Source: Akkermansia sp. (GTDB lineage Bacteria > Verrucomicrobiota > Verrucomicrobiia > Verrucomicrobiales > Akkermansiaceae). From it: DNA of 64,000 bases. How positions within the stretch are numbered: the stretch's first letter is position 1; each line of letters opens with the position of its first letter. The position numbers were made by a program, and so were the translations under genes. This document shows positions 8,821-17,992 of this stretch, one piece after another. The notes under the pieces were generated by a model. It did not search any database, was not told where the DNA came from, and saw nothing but the letters and a program-made list of their open reading frames with translations. Where the stretch lies: contig JAFQSQ010000010.1 in the NCBI GenBank assembly GCA_017409465.1, positions 24,427 through 88,426 on the forward strand, given 5' to 3'.

Positions 8821-10131
8821 ATGGATATTACCGGTAAAAAGATAGCCATTCTGGGCTGCGGACGCAGCGGTCTGGGTGCCGCGCACCTGGCCATAGCCCG
8901 CGGGGCGGGTGAAGTGTGTATTTTTGATGCCAACCCGGCAGCCACCTGCGCCGACGCTGATATTTCCTTTGTGCCCGGTGCCACAGAGGAGCATGCGCGC
9001 GCCTATGCGGCCGACATCGTGGTGCTTTCCCCCGGAATTGAGGCTGACATACCGTGGACGCTGGCTTTCACTGCGCACGGAGCTCCGCTCATCGGTGAGA
9101 CGGAGCTGGGCTGGCACTATTACAAGGGGCGTATCATCGCCATCACCGGCACCAACGGCAAAACCACCACCACCGCCCTGCTGGAGCATGTGTTGCAGAG
9201 CGCCGGTAAGACCGCCAAGGCCTGCGGCAACTACGGCTACCCGCTCTGCGAGGTGGCACTCATGGAACCGCAGCCGGAATTCGCTGTGCTGGAAGTTTCT
9301 TCGTTCCAGATGGAAACCATCGCGGACTTCCGACCGGAGGTAGCCATCTGGCTGAACTTTGCGCCCGACCACATGGATCGCTACACCAGAGTGGAAGACT
9401 ATTTCAACGCCAAGATGCGCATCTTTGAGAACATGAGCGCCGACCAAATCGCCATCGTGCGCGAGGGCGAGGAACTGCCCGGGCTCATCCCGCAGCGCAT
9501 CGGCTTCTCCTCCGTGGTCAACACCGGAAAACTATATTTCGAGGACGAAGCCATCATGGAAAACGGTGCTGTGCTCACCCCGCTGCAAGGCACGCCTCTG
9601 GTACAGGCACATAACGCGGAAAATGCCATGGCCACCACCCTGGCCTGCCGCACGGTGGGGCTGGATGACGCAGTCATCAGCGCGGGCATCCGCTCCTTCT
9701 GCCCGCCCGGCCACCGCTGCGAACCGGTGGCAGAAAAGGACGGCATTCTGTGGCTGAATGACTCCAAGAGCACCAACCTGCACTCCACGGAGGCAGCCGT
9801 GCGCTCCCAGACCCGTCCCATCATCCTGTTGGCGGGCGGCAAGGACAAGGGACTGGACTACACGGCCATCAACCCCATGCTGAAAGAGAAAGCGCGGCTC
9901 TGTGTCGTGTTCGGCCAGATTGCCGAGCAGCTCGTGGACACCTTCTCCCCTGTCTGTCGCACCATCCGTGTAGAAACCGTGGAAGAAGCCGTGCAAGCCG
10001 CCCACCGCGAAGCTTACGCCGGAGATGTGGTTCTCTTCTCGCCCGGCACCTCCTCTTTCGACCAGTTTACCGGTTATGTCCAACGCGGCAACTGCTTCCG
10101 TGATGCCGTCAAAAGAATCCTTAACATCTGA
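8821..10131 (+). CDS. murD: MurD, UDP-MurNAc-L-Ala:D-Glu ligase
   Basis: Cytoplasmic ligase for the second stem-peptide residue. It has an N-terminal Rossmann-like domain (KKIAILGCGRSGLGAAHLA), the ATP loop AITGTNGKTTTTALL (about 110-124), FAVLEVSSFQMETI, LNDSKSTNLHST, LLAGGKDKGLDY and the MurD C-terminal motif LFSPGTSSFDQFTGY. The length of 436 aa is typical. It lies between mraY (14 nt) and the LysM gene (13 nt) in the same operon. Confidence 0.95.
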   Translation: MDITGKKIAILGCGRSGLGAAHLAIARGAGEVCIFDANPAATCADADISFVPGATEEHARAYAADIVVLSPGIEADIPWTLAFTAHGAPLIGETELGWHYYKGRIIAITGTNGKTTTTALLEHVLQSAGKTAKACGNYGYPLCEVALMEPQPEFAVLEVSSFQMETIADFRPEVAIWLNFAPDHMDRYTRVEDYFNAKMRIFENMSADQIAIVREGEELPGLIPQRIGFSSVVNTGKLYFEDEAIMENGAVLTPLQGTPLVQAHNAENAMATTLACRTVGLDDAVISAGIRSFCPPGHRCEPVAEKDGILWLNDSKSTNLHSTEAAVRSQTRPIILLAGGKDKGLDYTAINPMLKEKARLCVVFGQIAEQLVDTFSPVCRTIRVETVEEAVQAAHREAYAGDVVLFSPGTSSFDQFTGYVQRGNCFRDAVKRILNI

Positions 10132-10144
10132 TTTATTAATTTTT

Positions 10145-11044
10145 ATGAAGAAACGCCACCTGACCTCCTATCGCAACTCTGATCTCGATCGCGCCAAACC
10201 CAAGAAGCGCCTTTTCCACTCCTTTATCAACAACAATCTCAAACAGCCCAAGAAACACCACAGTGACACCGGACTGGTAGAAGACCGCACCAGCAGCACG
10301 ACCATCGTGCGTATCATCGCCGGTATTCTCATGGTGCACGTCGTTGTCATCGGTGGGTTGCTCGTGCGCGGTAATCTGGTGAAGAGCAATACCGGACTGG
10401 CTGTCACACCGGGTGTCACCCCTCCCCCGACTGCACCCGTGCAGCCTGAAGCAGCTCCTGTAGTACCCGGTCCTGTCAATATGAATGCTGTGCTGACACC
10501 GACGACTGCCGTGCCAACCCCGCAGCCGACCCCGACACAAGTACACATCACCCAGGCCTCTGCCACACCTTCTCCCGCTCAGGCTCAACCGGTGCAACCC
10601 GTCATTTCTCAGCCGCAGCAGGCTGCGCCCGTGGTTGTCGCTCCGGCGGCAGAACCGGTTCAACCCGCCAACACGGCCATCGTCAAGCACATGGTTGCCT
10701 CCGGTGACAACTGGAACAGTGTCGCCGTGCAGTATGGTGTGACCGTCAGCGAACTGAAAGCCGCCAACCCGCAGGCGGCGGCCAATGCCAATCTGTTCAC
10801 CGGCACCTATCTCGATGTTCCGGTACCGACTACTTCAGCCGCCGGTCAGGCTGCCATGGCAGCCCAGCAGCAGGCAGCAGAAGAAGCACGAGGCACCGTT
10901 CACGTGGTGAAAAAAGGTGAAACTCTCGGGGTCATTGCCCGTAAGTACAGAATCTCACTCAAGAAACTCTACAGTCTCAACGGACTCACCGAAAAAGACG
11001 CCCGCCGCATCCAGCCCGGACGCGAACTGAAAGTGGGCGAATAA
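10145..11044 (+). CDS. LysM-domain membrane-anchored peptidoglycan-binding protein
   Basis: This 299-aa protein has a basic cytoplasmic N terminus (about 1-50), one membrane segment (about 54-76, IVRIIAGILMVHVVVIGGLL), a Pro/Thr/Gln-rich periplasmic linker and two LysM domains: about 178-226 (HMVASGDNWNSVAVQYGVT) and about 251-298 (HVVKKGETLGVIARKYRIS). LysM binds peptidoglycan glycan strands. No catalytic domain is present, so it is probably a scaffold or tether. The frame is open upstream into murD, but the ATG at 10145 follows the murD stop and gives a sensible N terminus. Its place between murD and ftsW suggests a role in septal wall synthesis, which is inference. Confidence 0.85.
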   Translation: MKKRHLTSYRNSDLDRAKPKKRLFHSFINNNLKQPKKHHSDTGLVEDRTSSTTIVRIIAGILMVHVVVIGGLLVRGNLVKSNTGLAVTPGVTPPPTAPVQPEAAPVVPGPVNMNAVLTPTTAVPTPQPTPTQVHITQASATPSPAQAQPVQPVISQPQQAAPVVVAPAAEPVQPANTAIVKHMVASGDNWNSVAVQYGVTVSELKAANPQAAANANLFTGTYLDVPVPTTSAAGQAAMAAQQQAAEEARGTVHVVKKGETLGVIARKYRISLKKLYSLNGLTEKDARRIQPGRELKVGE

Positions 11045-11075
11045 ACCCGGATATCCCTCCCCCCTGCAAGTATCC

Positions 11076-12224
11076 ATGACCACGCGGCTGAGCATCATCT
11101 GTATCTGGTTCTGCTTCATCCTACTGCTCATTATGGGCATCGTGATGGTAGCCAGTACAGGACTCAGCGCCCCGGTTCCGCAGGGAACATCCAACACCTC
11201 GTTCATCTTCAAGCAAAGTCTCTTCGGCGCTCTGGGATTGGGAGGGGCTCTGGCACTCAGTGCGTTTGACTACCACATCCTGCGCCGCTGGGTAGTAGCG
11301 CTGTGGATTCTGTGCAGTTTCCTGCTCATCTGCTGCTATCTGCCCGGTATCGGCATGACCATCAACGGCGAATCCCGCTGGGTCAACCTGGGGTTCATGT
11401 CATTTCAGCCCAGCGAATTAGCCAAGATAACCCTCATGCTGGCACTGGCCAGCTGGTATACCACATACCGCGAGATGGCCGGTACGTTCTGGTGCGGTTT
11501 TGCAATCCCGGGCGGTGTTATTTTCGGCATTCCGCTGCTGCTGATTCTGATGGAAAAAGACATGGGAACAGCTGCTGCGCTGGCGATGTCTGGCTTCTGC
11601 ATCATGTATGTATCAGGAGCTCGTGGCTGGCTGATTCTGCTTTCGTTCCTGGTAGGTGCGCTGGCTCTCTATATGATGGCCACCGGCAGCGAAAACCGAA
11701 TGATGCGTATCGAAGCATGGTTTGACCCGCAGGCATTCAGTCAGGGAGCCGGGCGTCAGCAGTGGATTGCCATGCTCGCCTTTGCTCGCGGTGGTATCAC
11801 CGGGGTCGGACTTGGCAACGGCATTGAGAAATACGGTAATCTGCCTTTCGCCCACACCGACTTCATCTTCGCCGAAGTCGGCGAAGAATGGGGCTTTATC
11901 GGTTCCGCTCTGGTACTGATGCTCTACACGTTCATGACGGTGTCCGGAATCATCCTGGCGCTACAGACTCAGGAAACTTTCGGGCGACTCCTGGCGACGG
12001 GATTGGTATGCACGATTTTCTGGCCGGCAGCCCTCAACATGATGGTTGTCACCTCCATGCTCCCCAACTCCGGTCTGCCGCTGCCATTCATCAGCTACGG
12101 CGGCACTAACCTGGTGTTCACCATTGCCGCGATAGGTATTCTGACCAGCATCCAACGGCATACTCCCATCATACGACAGAATTACTGGCCCCTGCGCCGC
12201 CTCAAGGAAAATCCCAAGTTATGA
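11076..12224 (+). CDS. ftsW: FtsW, septal SEDS glycosyltransferase
   Basis: Polytopic SEDS protein that polymerises lipid II with its partner FtsI. Family motifs are GESRWVNLGFMSFQPSELAK, EKDMGTAAAL, GVGLGNGIEKYGNLPFAHTDFIFA and LPLPFISYGGTNLV. The length of 382 aa is normal. It is called FtsW rather than RodA because it lies in the dcw cluster with ftsI and murG. It starts 31 nt after the LysM gene and overlaps murG by the 4-nt ATGA. Confidence 0.93.
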   Translation: MTTRLSIICIWFCFILLLIMGIVMVASTGLSAPVPQGTSNTSFIFKQSLFGALGLGGALALSAFDYHILRRWVVALWILCSFLLICCYLPGIGMTINGESRWVNLGFMSFQPSELAKITLMLALASWYTTYREMAGTFWCGFAIPGGVIFGIPLLLILMEKDMGTAAALAMSGFCIMYVSGARGWLILLSFLVGALALYMMATGSENRMMRIEAWFDPQAFSQGAGRQQWIAMLAFARGGITGVGLGNGIEKYGNLPFAHTDFIFAEVGEEWGFIGSALVLMLYTFMTVSGIILALQTQETFGRLLATGLVCTIFWPAALNMMVVTSMLPNSGLPLPFISYGGTNLVFTIAAIGILTSIQRHTPIIRQNYWPLRRLKENPKL

Positions 12225-13309
12225 ACTCGCATCCTCTCAACGTCATCATCGCCTGCGGTGGTACAGGCGGGCACCTGTTTCCCGGTATCGCCGTAGCACA
12301 GCAGCTGCGGCTCATGGGGCACCACCCCATCCTGCTCATTTCCCGTAAGGAGGTGGATGCCGATGCCTCCCGCAAGTACGGCGATCTCGAATTCCACAGC
12401 GTTCCGGCCATCGCCAAGCCCCCGCTGCTTTCGCTCCGCACACCCGGTTTCCTCTGGAAGTTACTCACCACCTACCTGAGCTGCAAGCGTATCATCAAAA
12501 AAGCCGGGGCAGACGTTGTCGTCGGCATGGGAGGCTTCACCTCACTGCCTCCCGTCAAGGCAGGACACGCCCTGGGGCTGCGCACCTATGTGCACGATTC
12601 CAATGCCATGCCCGGCAAGTCCAACCGCATGACGGCTCGCTGGTGCACCAAGGTGCTGTTGGGTCTGGGTGATGCGGCTCGCTATTTCCCCGGAAGCGAC
12701 TGTGTAGTAGTCGGGACTCCGGTACGCCAGGAGCTGCTGCAACTGCCCACCCCCACTGAAGCCCGCATGCGACTCGGGCTGCCCGATGACAAGCCGGTTA
12801 TCCTCGTCGTCGGTGGCTCTCAGGGCGCGAAAAATCTCAATTCTCTGCTCATCGATGCTGCCAAGGCCGACCCGGACGTACACTACCTTGTCATTGCCGG
12901 CAAGAGCGACTATGAACGCGTCAACTCGCTGGCTGGCGGTGCGACCAATATCACGGTGATGGGCTTCTGCTCCGATATGCCGGCTGCCTATGCGGCAGCT
13001 GACGGGGTGATCGCCCGAGCCGGCGCCTCCACGCTCACAGAGCTCTCTCTCATCGGCAAGGCTACCCTGCTGATTCCTTTCCCCTTTGCGGCGGATGACC
13101 ACCAAACCCACAATGCGCGTGTGTTTACCGCTGCCGGGGCTGCGGCCATGTACCAGCAGCGCGAGCTGACCACCGAAAAGGTGCATGACTTCGTCCACAA
13201 CATCGTGATGAACCCGAGCGCCCGCGCTGCCATGGAACAAGCCATGCGCAAGCTCTCCCGCCCCGATGCGGCAGAAGCTATCGCACGTGTCATCTCAAAC
13301 ACCCCGTGA
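12221..13309 (+). CDS. murG: MurG, lipid II-forming GlcNAc transferase
   Basis: Membrane-associated GT28 enzyme that adds GlcNAc to lipid I. The N-terminal motif IACGGTGGHLFPGIAVAQQL and the UDP-GlcNAc site of the C-terminal domain (VGGSQGAKNLN and AGASTLTELSLIGKATLLIPFP) are clear. The length of 362 aa is normal. The start overlaps the ftsW stop (ATGA), which implies translational coupling. In many bacteria murC follows, but here the next gene is an L,D-transpeptidase. Confidence 0.95.
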   Translation: MNSHPLNVIIACGGTGGHLFPGIAVAQQLRLMGHHPILLISRKEVDADASRKYGDLEFHSVPAIAKPPLLSLRTPGFLWKLLTTYLSCKRIIKKAGADVVVGMGGFTSLPPVKAGHALGLRTYVHDSNAMPGKSNRMTARWCTKVLLGLGDAARYFPGSDCVVVGTPVRQELLQLPTPTEARMRLGLPDDKPVILVVGGSQGAKNLNSLLIDAAKADPDVHYLVIAGKSDYERVNSLAGGATNITVMGFCSDMPAAYAAADGVIARAGASTLTELSLIGKATLLIPFPFAADDHQTHNARVFTAAGAAAMYQQRELTTEKVHDFVHNIVMNPSARAAMEQAMRKLSRPDAAEAIARVISNTP

Positions 13310-13386
13310 CCCTCTTCCCCCCCACACCTTGGAAAAACGGCACCCTCGCCTGCCTCACCGGGCGGGGGTGCTCCCATCTGACAGAT

Positions 13387-13836
13387 ATGGCTATCATCCA
13401 CATCAGTATTCTGAGCCAGGAACTTACCCTTGTTGACAGCGATGGAACCGTGCTATTCCGTGCTTCCATCTCCTCAGGTGCGGCCGGTACTGGTTTTGAA
13501 GAAGGCTCAGGACGCACTCCCACCGGACGCTTCACCATCTGCTCCAAACACGGCGAAAACGCTCCGCTCAATGCACTGTTTCGTGCCCGAATACCTGTAG
13601 GTACCTGGCCCTGCCCCGATGCCCCACAGGATGCCATACTGGCTCGGATTCTTTGCCTGGAGGGGCTGGATAGGGCCAATGCCAATACCCGGGCCCGCTA
13701 CATCTACATCCACGGCACCAGCGATATCGCGCATCTGGGAACCCCGGCATCCCACGGTTGCATCCGCCTCTCACCGAACGACATCGCGACACTCTACCCC
13801 CTGGTACCACTGGGTACAACGGTCATTATCGCCTGA
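13387..13836 (+). CDS. L,D-transpeptidase (YkuD fold), no signal peptide seen
   Basis: YkuD-domain proteins form 3-3 cross-links or attach proteins to peptidoglycan through a catalytic cysteine. The active-site block is IHGTSDIAHLGTPASHGC plus IRLS, with the catalytic Cys at about residue 125 of this start. GRTPTGRFTI, typical of the fold, is also present. The reading frame is open back to a GTG at 13306 that overlaps the murG stop, but those 27 residues (with WKNGTLACLTGRGCSHL) do not look like a signal peptide. The ATG at 13387 matches the usual domain start. The absence of an obvious export signal is odd for an enzyme of the periplasm. Confidence 0.85.
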   Translation: MAIIHISILSQELTLVDSDGTVLFRASISSGAAGTGFEEGSGRTPTGRFTICSKHGENAPLNALFRARIPVGTWPCPDAPQDAILARILCLEGLDRANANTRARYIYIHGTSDIAHLGTPASHGCIRLSPNDIATLYPLVPLGTTVIIA

Positions 13837-13909
13837 TATCATATCTTCCTGACCGACATGACGAATGTCTTATCTTGACTCATGGCGCGTAATATGCTGC
13901 AATACATGC

Positions 13910-15025
13910 ATGGCAATCAACAAAAAAATCATTGATGTCAAGCAGCCTCTTTCCTGGATTGTCCCTGCCATTGTGGGCACTCTGGTGACTGCGGGTATAG
14001 TCATCGTGACCAACTGCTCGAATGAGAAGGTGGACGGCGGTTATGCCGCCTATGTGTACACCAACCCGATTGTGGGGGTAAAGGAGTTCAAAAGCATCAT
14101 CAAGGGGCCGGGCGGCACGGGCTATGTGTGGCGCCAGAAATCCATCAAGATTTGCGTGACGCCGTATACCATGACGGAGGATTTTGATGATATCCGCGCG
14201 GCAGATCAGCTCAAGATGACGGCACAGGCCTATCTGGTATACCGCATCGACAGTAATAAGATTCGCGAGTTCGTGGAGCAGTACGGCGCCATTGCGGATG
14301 TTCCCAACAAACCGGATGAAATTGCTCAGGATGCGTATGAGTCCTTCATCCGCCAGCCGTTCCGCACGGCGGTTCGCACGGCCATTGCCCGTTTCCGCGG
14401 TCTGGATGCCCCGGCGCGCATCCCGGAAATCACCCTCATGGTGGAAGAAAGCCTGCGCAAGCAGTTGGAGGGTTCACCCTTCATTGTGGAGTCTGTCACC
14501 ATCGGCTCCACCATGCCCCCGGAATCCGTGACCGCCGGTATCACTCGCAAGGTGGAGGCCTCACAGGAGTACGAGCGCCAGGCCATCATGCTGGAAATTG
14601 CCAAGCGTGCTGAGGAAATTGCCGATGCCGAGGGTCGCGCCAAAGCCAACAAGATGAACCAGGAAGCACAGGGTGAGCTGCTGCGTGCCAAGGCAGAGGC
14701 AGATGCGAAGCTCTACGCCAAGCAACAGGAGGCTGCCGCCCTGCTGGCCATGAAACAGGCTGAGGCAGAGGGTATGATTCTGGAAGCCAAGGGTAAAAAG
14801 GCGCTGGACGAGGCCATCGGCGAGAATATCATCCGCATGGAAACCATCCGCAACATGGATAAGATTCGCTTCCCGCATATTCTGGTGGGCAGCGAGGCGG
14901 TTTCCCCGCTTTTTGATGCAATACGCCGCATTGTTCCACCGGCAGCCGCTCCGGCACCGCAGCCCCCTGCGCCGCAGCCTGCTGTGCCCGCTCCACAGCC
15001 CGCCCCGGCTGAACCTCAGATGTGA
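13910..15025 (+). CDS. SPFH/Band 7 (prohibitin-like) membrane protein
   Basis: This 371-aa protein has one N-terminal membrane segment (LSWIVPAIVGTLVTAGIVIV), a Band 7/SPFH domain (about 35-220) and a long Ala/Glu/Lys-rich coiled coil (about 220-310, EIADAEGRAKANKMNQEA), then a C-terminal Pro-Ala-Gln tail. Such proteins oligomerise in membrane microdomains and often scaffold or protect membrane proteases. No FtsH or NfeD partner is adjacent. The ATG at 13910 is preferred to one 15 codons upstream because it places the membrane segment normally. It overlaps or abuts the next gene at its 3' end. Confidence 0.85.
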   Translation: MAINKKIIDVKQPLSWIVPAIVGTLVTAGIVIVTNCSNEKVDGGYAAYVYTNPIVGVKEFKSIIKGPGGTGYVWRQKSIKICVTPYTMTEDFDDIRAADQLKMTAQAYLVYRIDSNKIREFVEQYGAIADVPNKPDEIAQDAYESFIRQPFRTAVRTAIARFRGLDAPARIPEITLMVEESLRKQLEGSPFIVESVTIGSTMPPESVTAGITRKVEASQEYERQAIMLEIAKRAEEIADAEGRAKANKMNQEAQGELLRAKAEADAKLYAKQQEAAALLAMKQAEAEGMILEAKGKKALDEAIGENIIRMETIRNMDKIRFPHILVGSEAVSPLFDAIRRIVPPAAAPAPQPPAPQPAVPAPQPAPAEPQM

Positions 15026-15030
15026 CCCTG

Positions 15031-16386
15031 ATGAATCCTCAGCCCGCCATCACCGTGCCGGACTATGCGCTCGCCGTAGTGGAGCGTCTGGAGAGCCGTG
15101 GCTATGAAGCCTACGTGGTGGGGGGCTGTGTGCGCGATTCTCTGCTGGGGCGTCAGCCGAACGATTGGGATGTCTGCACGAATGCTCTGCCGGAGGACGT
15201 ATTGCGCGTGTTCCGGCGCTTCCATGTCATCAAGACCGGCCTGCAGCACGGCACCGTCACCGTCATGTCCGACAAGCAGCCGGTAGAGGTGACCACGTTC
15301 CGCATCGACGGCCATTACAGCGATAACCGCCACCCGGATGCCGTGAGCTTCGTCTCCCGCGTGGAAGAGGACCTGGCACGGCGTGATTTCACCATCAATG
15401 CCATGGCCTACAGCCCCACTCGCGGTCTGGTGGATGCCTTCGGCGGGCAGGAAGATTTGGCAGCGGGGCTCATCCGTTGTGTGGGGGAGCCGGATGCCCG
15501 ATTCAACGAGGACGGGCTGCGCATCATGCGGGCGCTGCGTTTTGCCGCACGTTTCGGTTTTGCCATTGAGCGAGAGACGGCGGCCTCCGTACGCCGCAAC
15601 CGCCACCTGCTGGAGAACGTGAGCGCGGAACGCATCTTCAAGGAACTGAAGGGGATTCTCGTTGGCGCCGGTGTGTTGGACATGCTGTTAGCCTTCCCGG
15701 AGGTGTTCAGCTGTATCATCCCGGAGCTGGCTCCCTCCATCGGCTTTGACCAGCATACGCCATATCATTGCTACGATGTGTGGACGCACAGTGCCTATGC
15801 CGTGGCGGCAGCCCCGGCAGATGAGATACTGCGGCTCACCATGCTGCTGCATGATGTGGGGAAACCCGGCTGCTTCTCCATGGGTGAGGACGGCAGGGGG
15901 CACTTCTACGGTCACCCCGCCGCCGGAGAAAAGCTCACCAAAACCATTCTGCAACGCCTCAAGAGCGACAATGCCACCCTCTCCACCGTCTGTACCCTGG
16001 TGCGGGTGCATGACATGACCATGCCCACTACCGTACCGGGGATGCGCCGTCTGGTCGGCAAACTGGGGGTGGAAAATGTACGCCGTCTGCTGGATGTGCA
16101 GCGCGCCGACCACGCCGCCCACTCAGACTATGACCACGCCTCCGGTGTCGCCCTCATTCGTGATGCCGCAGAGCTGCTGGAGGATGTACTGGAGATGGAG
16201 CCGGCCTTTACCGTGAAAGACCTCGCCATCAACGGCAACACCCTCATGCAGCTGGGCATGAAACCCGGCCCCGCCATGAAACAGGTGCTGGAGACTCTGC
16301 TCACCGCCGTGCAGGAGGGTGAGCTGGAAAATACGACAGACGCCCTGATAAAAAAATCAGAGAGACTGATAGCTGCCATCAATTGA
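15031..16386 (+). CDS. cca: CCA-adding tRNA nucleotidyltransferase with HD domain
   Basis: The enzyme builds or repairs the 3' CCA of tRNAs (the tRNA-Gln in this window does not encode CCA). Class II nucleotidyltransferase motifs are YVVGGCVRDSLLG and DWDVCT (metal-binding Asp pair), then RRDFTINAMAY and the RFNEDGLRIMRALRFAARFGF motif. A C-terminal HD domain is shown by LHDVGKPGCF and YGHPAAGEKL. The length is about 451 aa. A GTG at 15022 would overlap the upstream stop by 4 nt and is an equally possible start. The 3' end overlaps the convergent glycosyltransferase gene by 8 nt. A poly(A) polymerase cannot be fully excluded, since the families are close. Confidence 0.9.
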   Translation: MNPQPAITVPDYALAVVERLESRGYEAYVVGGCVRDSLLGRQPNDWDVCTNALPEDVLRVFRRFHVIKTGLQHGTVTVMSDKQPVEVTTFRIDGHYSDNRHPDAVSFVSRVEEDLARRDFTINAMAYSPTRGLVDAFGGQEDLAAGLIRCVGEPDARFNEDGLRIMRALRFAARFGFAIERETAASVRRNRHLLENVSAERIFKELKGILVGAGVLDMLLAFPEVFSCIIPELAPSIGFDQHTPYHCYDVWTHSAYAVAAAPADEILRLTMLLHDVGKPGCFSMGEDGRGHFYGHPAAGEKLTKTILQRLKSDNATLSTVCTLVRVHDMTMPTTVPGMRRLVGKLGVENVRRLLDVQRADHAAHSDYDHASGVALIRDAAELLEDVLEMEPAFTVKDLAINGNTLMQLGMKPGPAMKQVLETLLTAVQEGELENTTDALIKKSERLIAAIN

Positions 16387-17641
16387 CTTGATTCCCGGCA
16401 GCGGCTTCTGCATATACCCGATTCAACACCTGCATCTTGGCATCCCAGGTGAATATTTTTCCGCGTTCAATGGCTCCCCGGGCAAGACTCATCCGTCTTT
16501 CCTCATCTTCTGCCAGTTGGTCCAAAACAGCAGCCAACTGTGCAGAGATTTTTTTCTGGGACTGCACGGGGAGTTTTATTCCGCATGTTTCATCGATGAC
16601 AGTAGCAAAACCACAGTGATTCAACGCAACTATCGGAAGCCCGTTCTGCAGAGCTTCCAAAGTAACGGTAGAAGTTCCTCCTTCATGTATACTGGTAATG
16701 CACATTATATGGCATTGTTTCATTACATGAGAAACAGCAGAGTGTGAAATAAATCCGTGAAAATTAATATAGGAGGAAAGTCCTAAATCCATGGCGAGTT
16801 GCTTCCATTCCTTTTCTTTTTCACCACCTCCGAGCACCTCCAGCTTCATGGGGTGTTTGCATAAGGGCAATGCTTTTAGCAAAATAGGCAGAGCTTTTCG
16901 CGCCTCGTGTACCCCTACCCAACACAATTTCAACGGCTCACTTGTTTTATGTCTCACTGGTTCAGGCATATCCGTTGTATCCGGCGTACCCACTTCTCTC
17001 ATCATTTGGGGAGTACGATTCCAGAGATGTTGCACGGTTTGAATTCCTTCCGGATCGGAAACAAAAATGGTGTGCGCTTTTTTTGACACGATACGAGCAG
17101 CATAACCAAATCGTTTTTGCCAGCTGTTGATGATGTTTCGCAGACCGTAAAAAAAAGCATCGCGAATCCCCAATTCAGAGAGCAGGCACCAGGCTGTATT
17201 ATTTAATCCTCCCAGCGGTCCCCAGATAAAGGGTTTGCCTAATTTCCACAGATAGCCCGGTTCGCGATATCCCGCCATATTGACCTGATGAACAATATCG
17301 AAATTTTCGCGTTTATCCAGTTCCTTTGCTAATAGGTATGCCTTTTTATGCCAAGCGCGATAGAACCAGTAGTAGCTGGGAGGCCATATCTTACGAAGCC
17401 GTTCATGATGATTTCTGGGAACAAAATGGAATGTGATGTTACGAACAGCTTCCGGGTTTTCCTTTGAAAACCGTTCAAGACTTTCCTTAAACTCTCCTTC
17501 CTCTACAATGGCGTGAACATCATGGTGTTTGGAGATATTGTAGGCAAAATTCCAACCCATTCCGGGCTCTGAGCCTCGCGTTGGATCACAAGCATAACAT
17601 CCCAAGAGAACCTTAAGTCTTTTGTGAGATTTTTTTTCCAT
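16379..17641 (-). CDS. GT4-type glycosyltransferase, probably acquired
   Basis: This 420-aa protein has the two-domain GT-B layout. The N-terminal half begins RLKVLLGCYACDPTRGSEPG, typical of one group of surface-polysaccharide glycosyltransferases. The C-terminal half has LCWVGVHEARKALPILLKAL and the nucleotide-sugar site HEGGTSTVTLEALQNGLPIV. The start at 17641 is supported by AAAGGAG 8 nt upstream; a longer frame to 17707 lacks this. It is alone on the minus strand between plus-strand genes and is visibly AT-richer than both neighbours, with a poly-A-rich style of codon use, so lateral transfer is likely. The sugar substrate cannot be inferred. Confidence 0.87.
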   Translation of the reverse strand: MEKKSHKRLKVLLGCYACDPTRGSEPGMGWNFAYNISKHHDVHAIVEEGEFKESLERFSKENPEAVRNITFHFVPRNHHERLRKIWPPSYYWFYRAWHKKAYLLAKELDKRENFDIVHQVNMAGYREPGYLWKLGKPFIWGPLGGLNNTAWCLLSELGIRDAFFYGLRNIINSWQKRFGYAARIVSKKAHTIFVSDPEGIQTVQHLWNRTPQMMREVGTPDTTDMPEPVRHKTSEPLKLCWVGVHEARKALPILLKALPLCKHPMKLEVLGGGEKEKEWKQLAMDLGLSSYINFHGFISHSAVSHVMKQCHIMCITSIHEGGTSTVTLEALQNGLPIVALNHCGFATVIDETCGIKLPVQSQKKISAQLAAVLDQLAEDEERRMSLARGAIERGKIFTWDAKMQVLNRVYAEAAAGNQVN

Positions 17642-17769
17642 ATCATCCACTCCTTTTGCTTCCTTTATCAAGTGAATCAGCCCGTTCAGGGTTATATCAT
17701 GTGTCAATGGTTGTTGTCAAACCGAAAGATAATATTGAACTTTTGACTGCCGAATATGTCTAACACATC

Positions 17770-17982
17770 ATGTCTCAATCACCTCGTTCCCGACTTACCA
17801 CGCTGTTACTTTCGCTGCTCATCTTCTGTGGCTTTGGGGGTGTGCACCGCATCTATGCCGGAAAGGTCATCACCGGTGTCATCCAATTCCTGACCGGCGG
17901 CGGATTCATCATCTGGCAGGTTATCGACATCATTCGTATCCTCTGTGGCTGCTTTGACGACAAGGAAGGGCGCATCATCTGA
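17770..17982 (+). CDS. TM2-domain small membrane protein
   Basis: This 70-aa protein matches the TM2 domain: two hydrophobic helices joined by a short loop with GVHRIYAGK, followed by a helix with GGGFIIWQVIDIIRI and a CGCFDDKEGRII tail. TM2 proteins are widespread in bacteria and their function is largely unknown. It is followed 10 nt later by a DUF805-type gene, so the pair is probably co-transcribed. In many bacteria such small membrane domains occur next to each other or fused. Confidence 0.85.
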   Translation: MSQSPRSRLTTLLLSLLIFCGFGGVHRIYAGKVITGVIQFLTGGGFIIWQVIDIIRILCGCFDDKEGRII

Positions 17983-17992
17983 GCTCGGTCCC

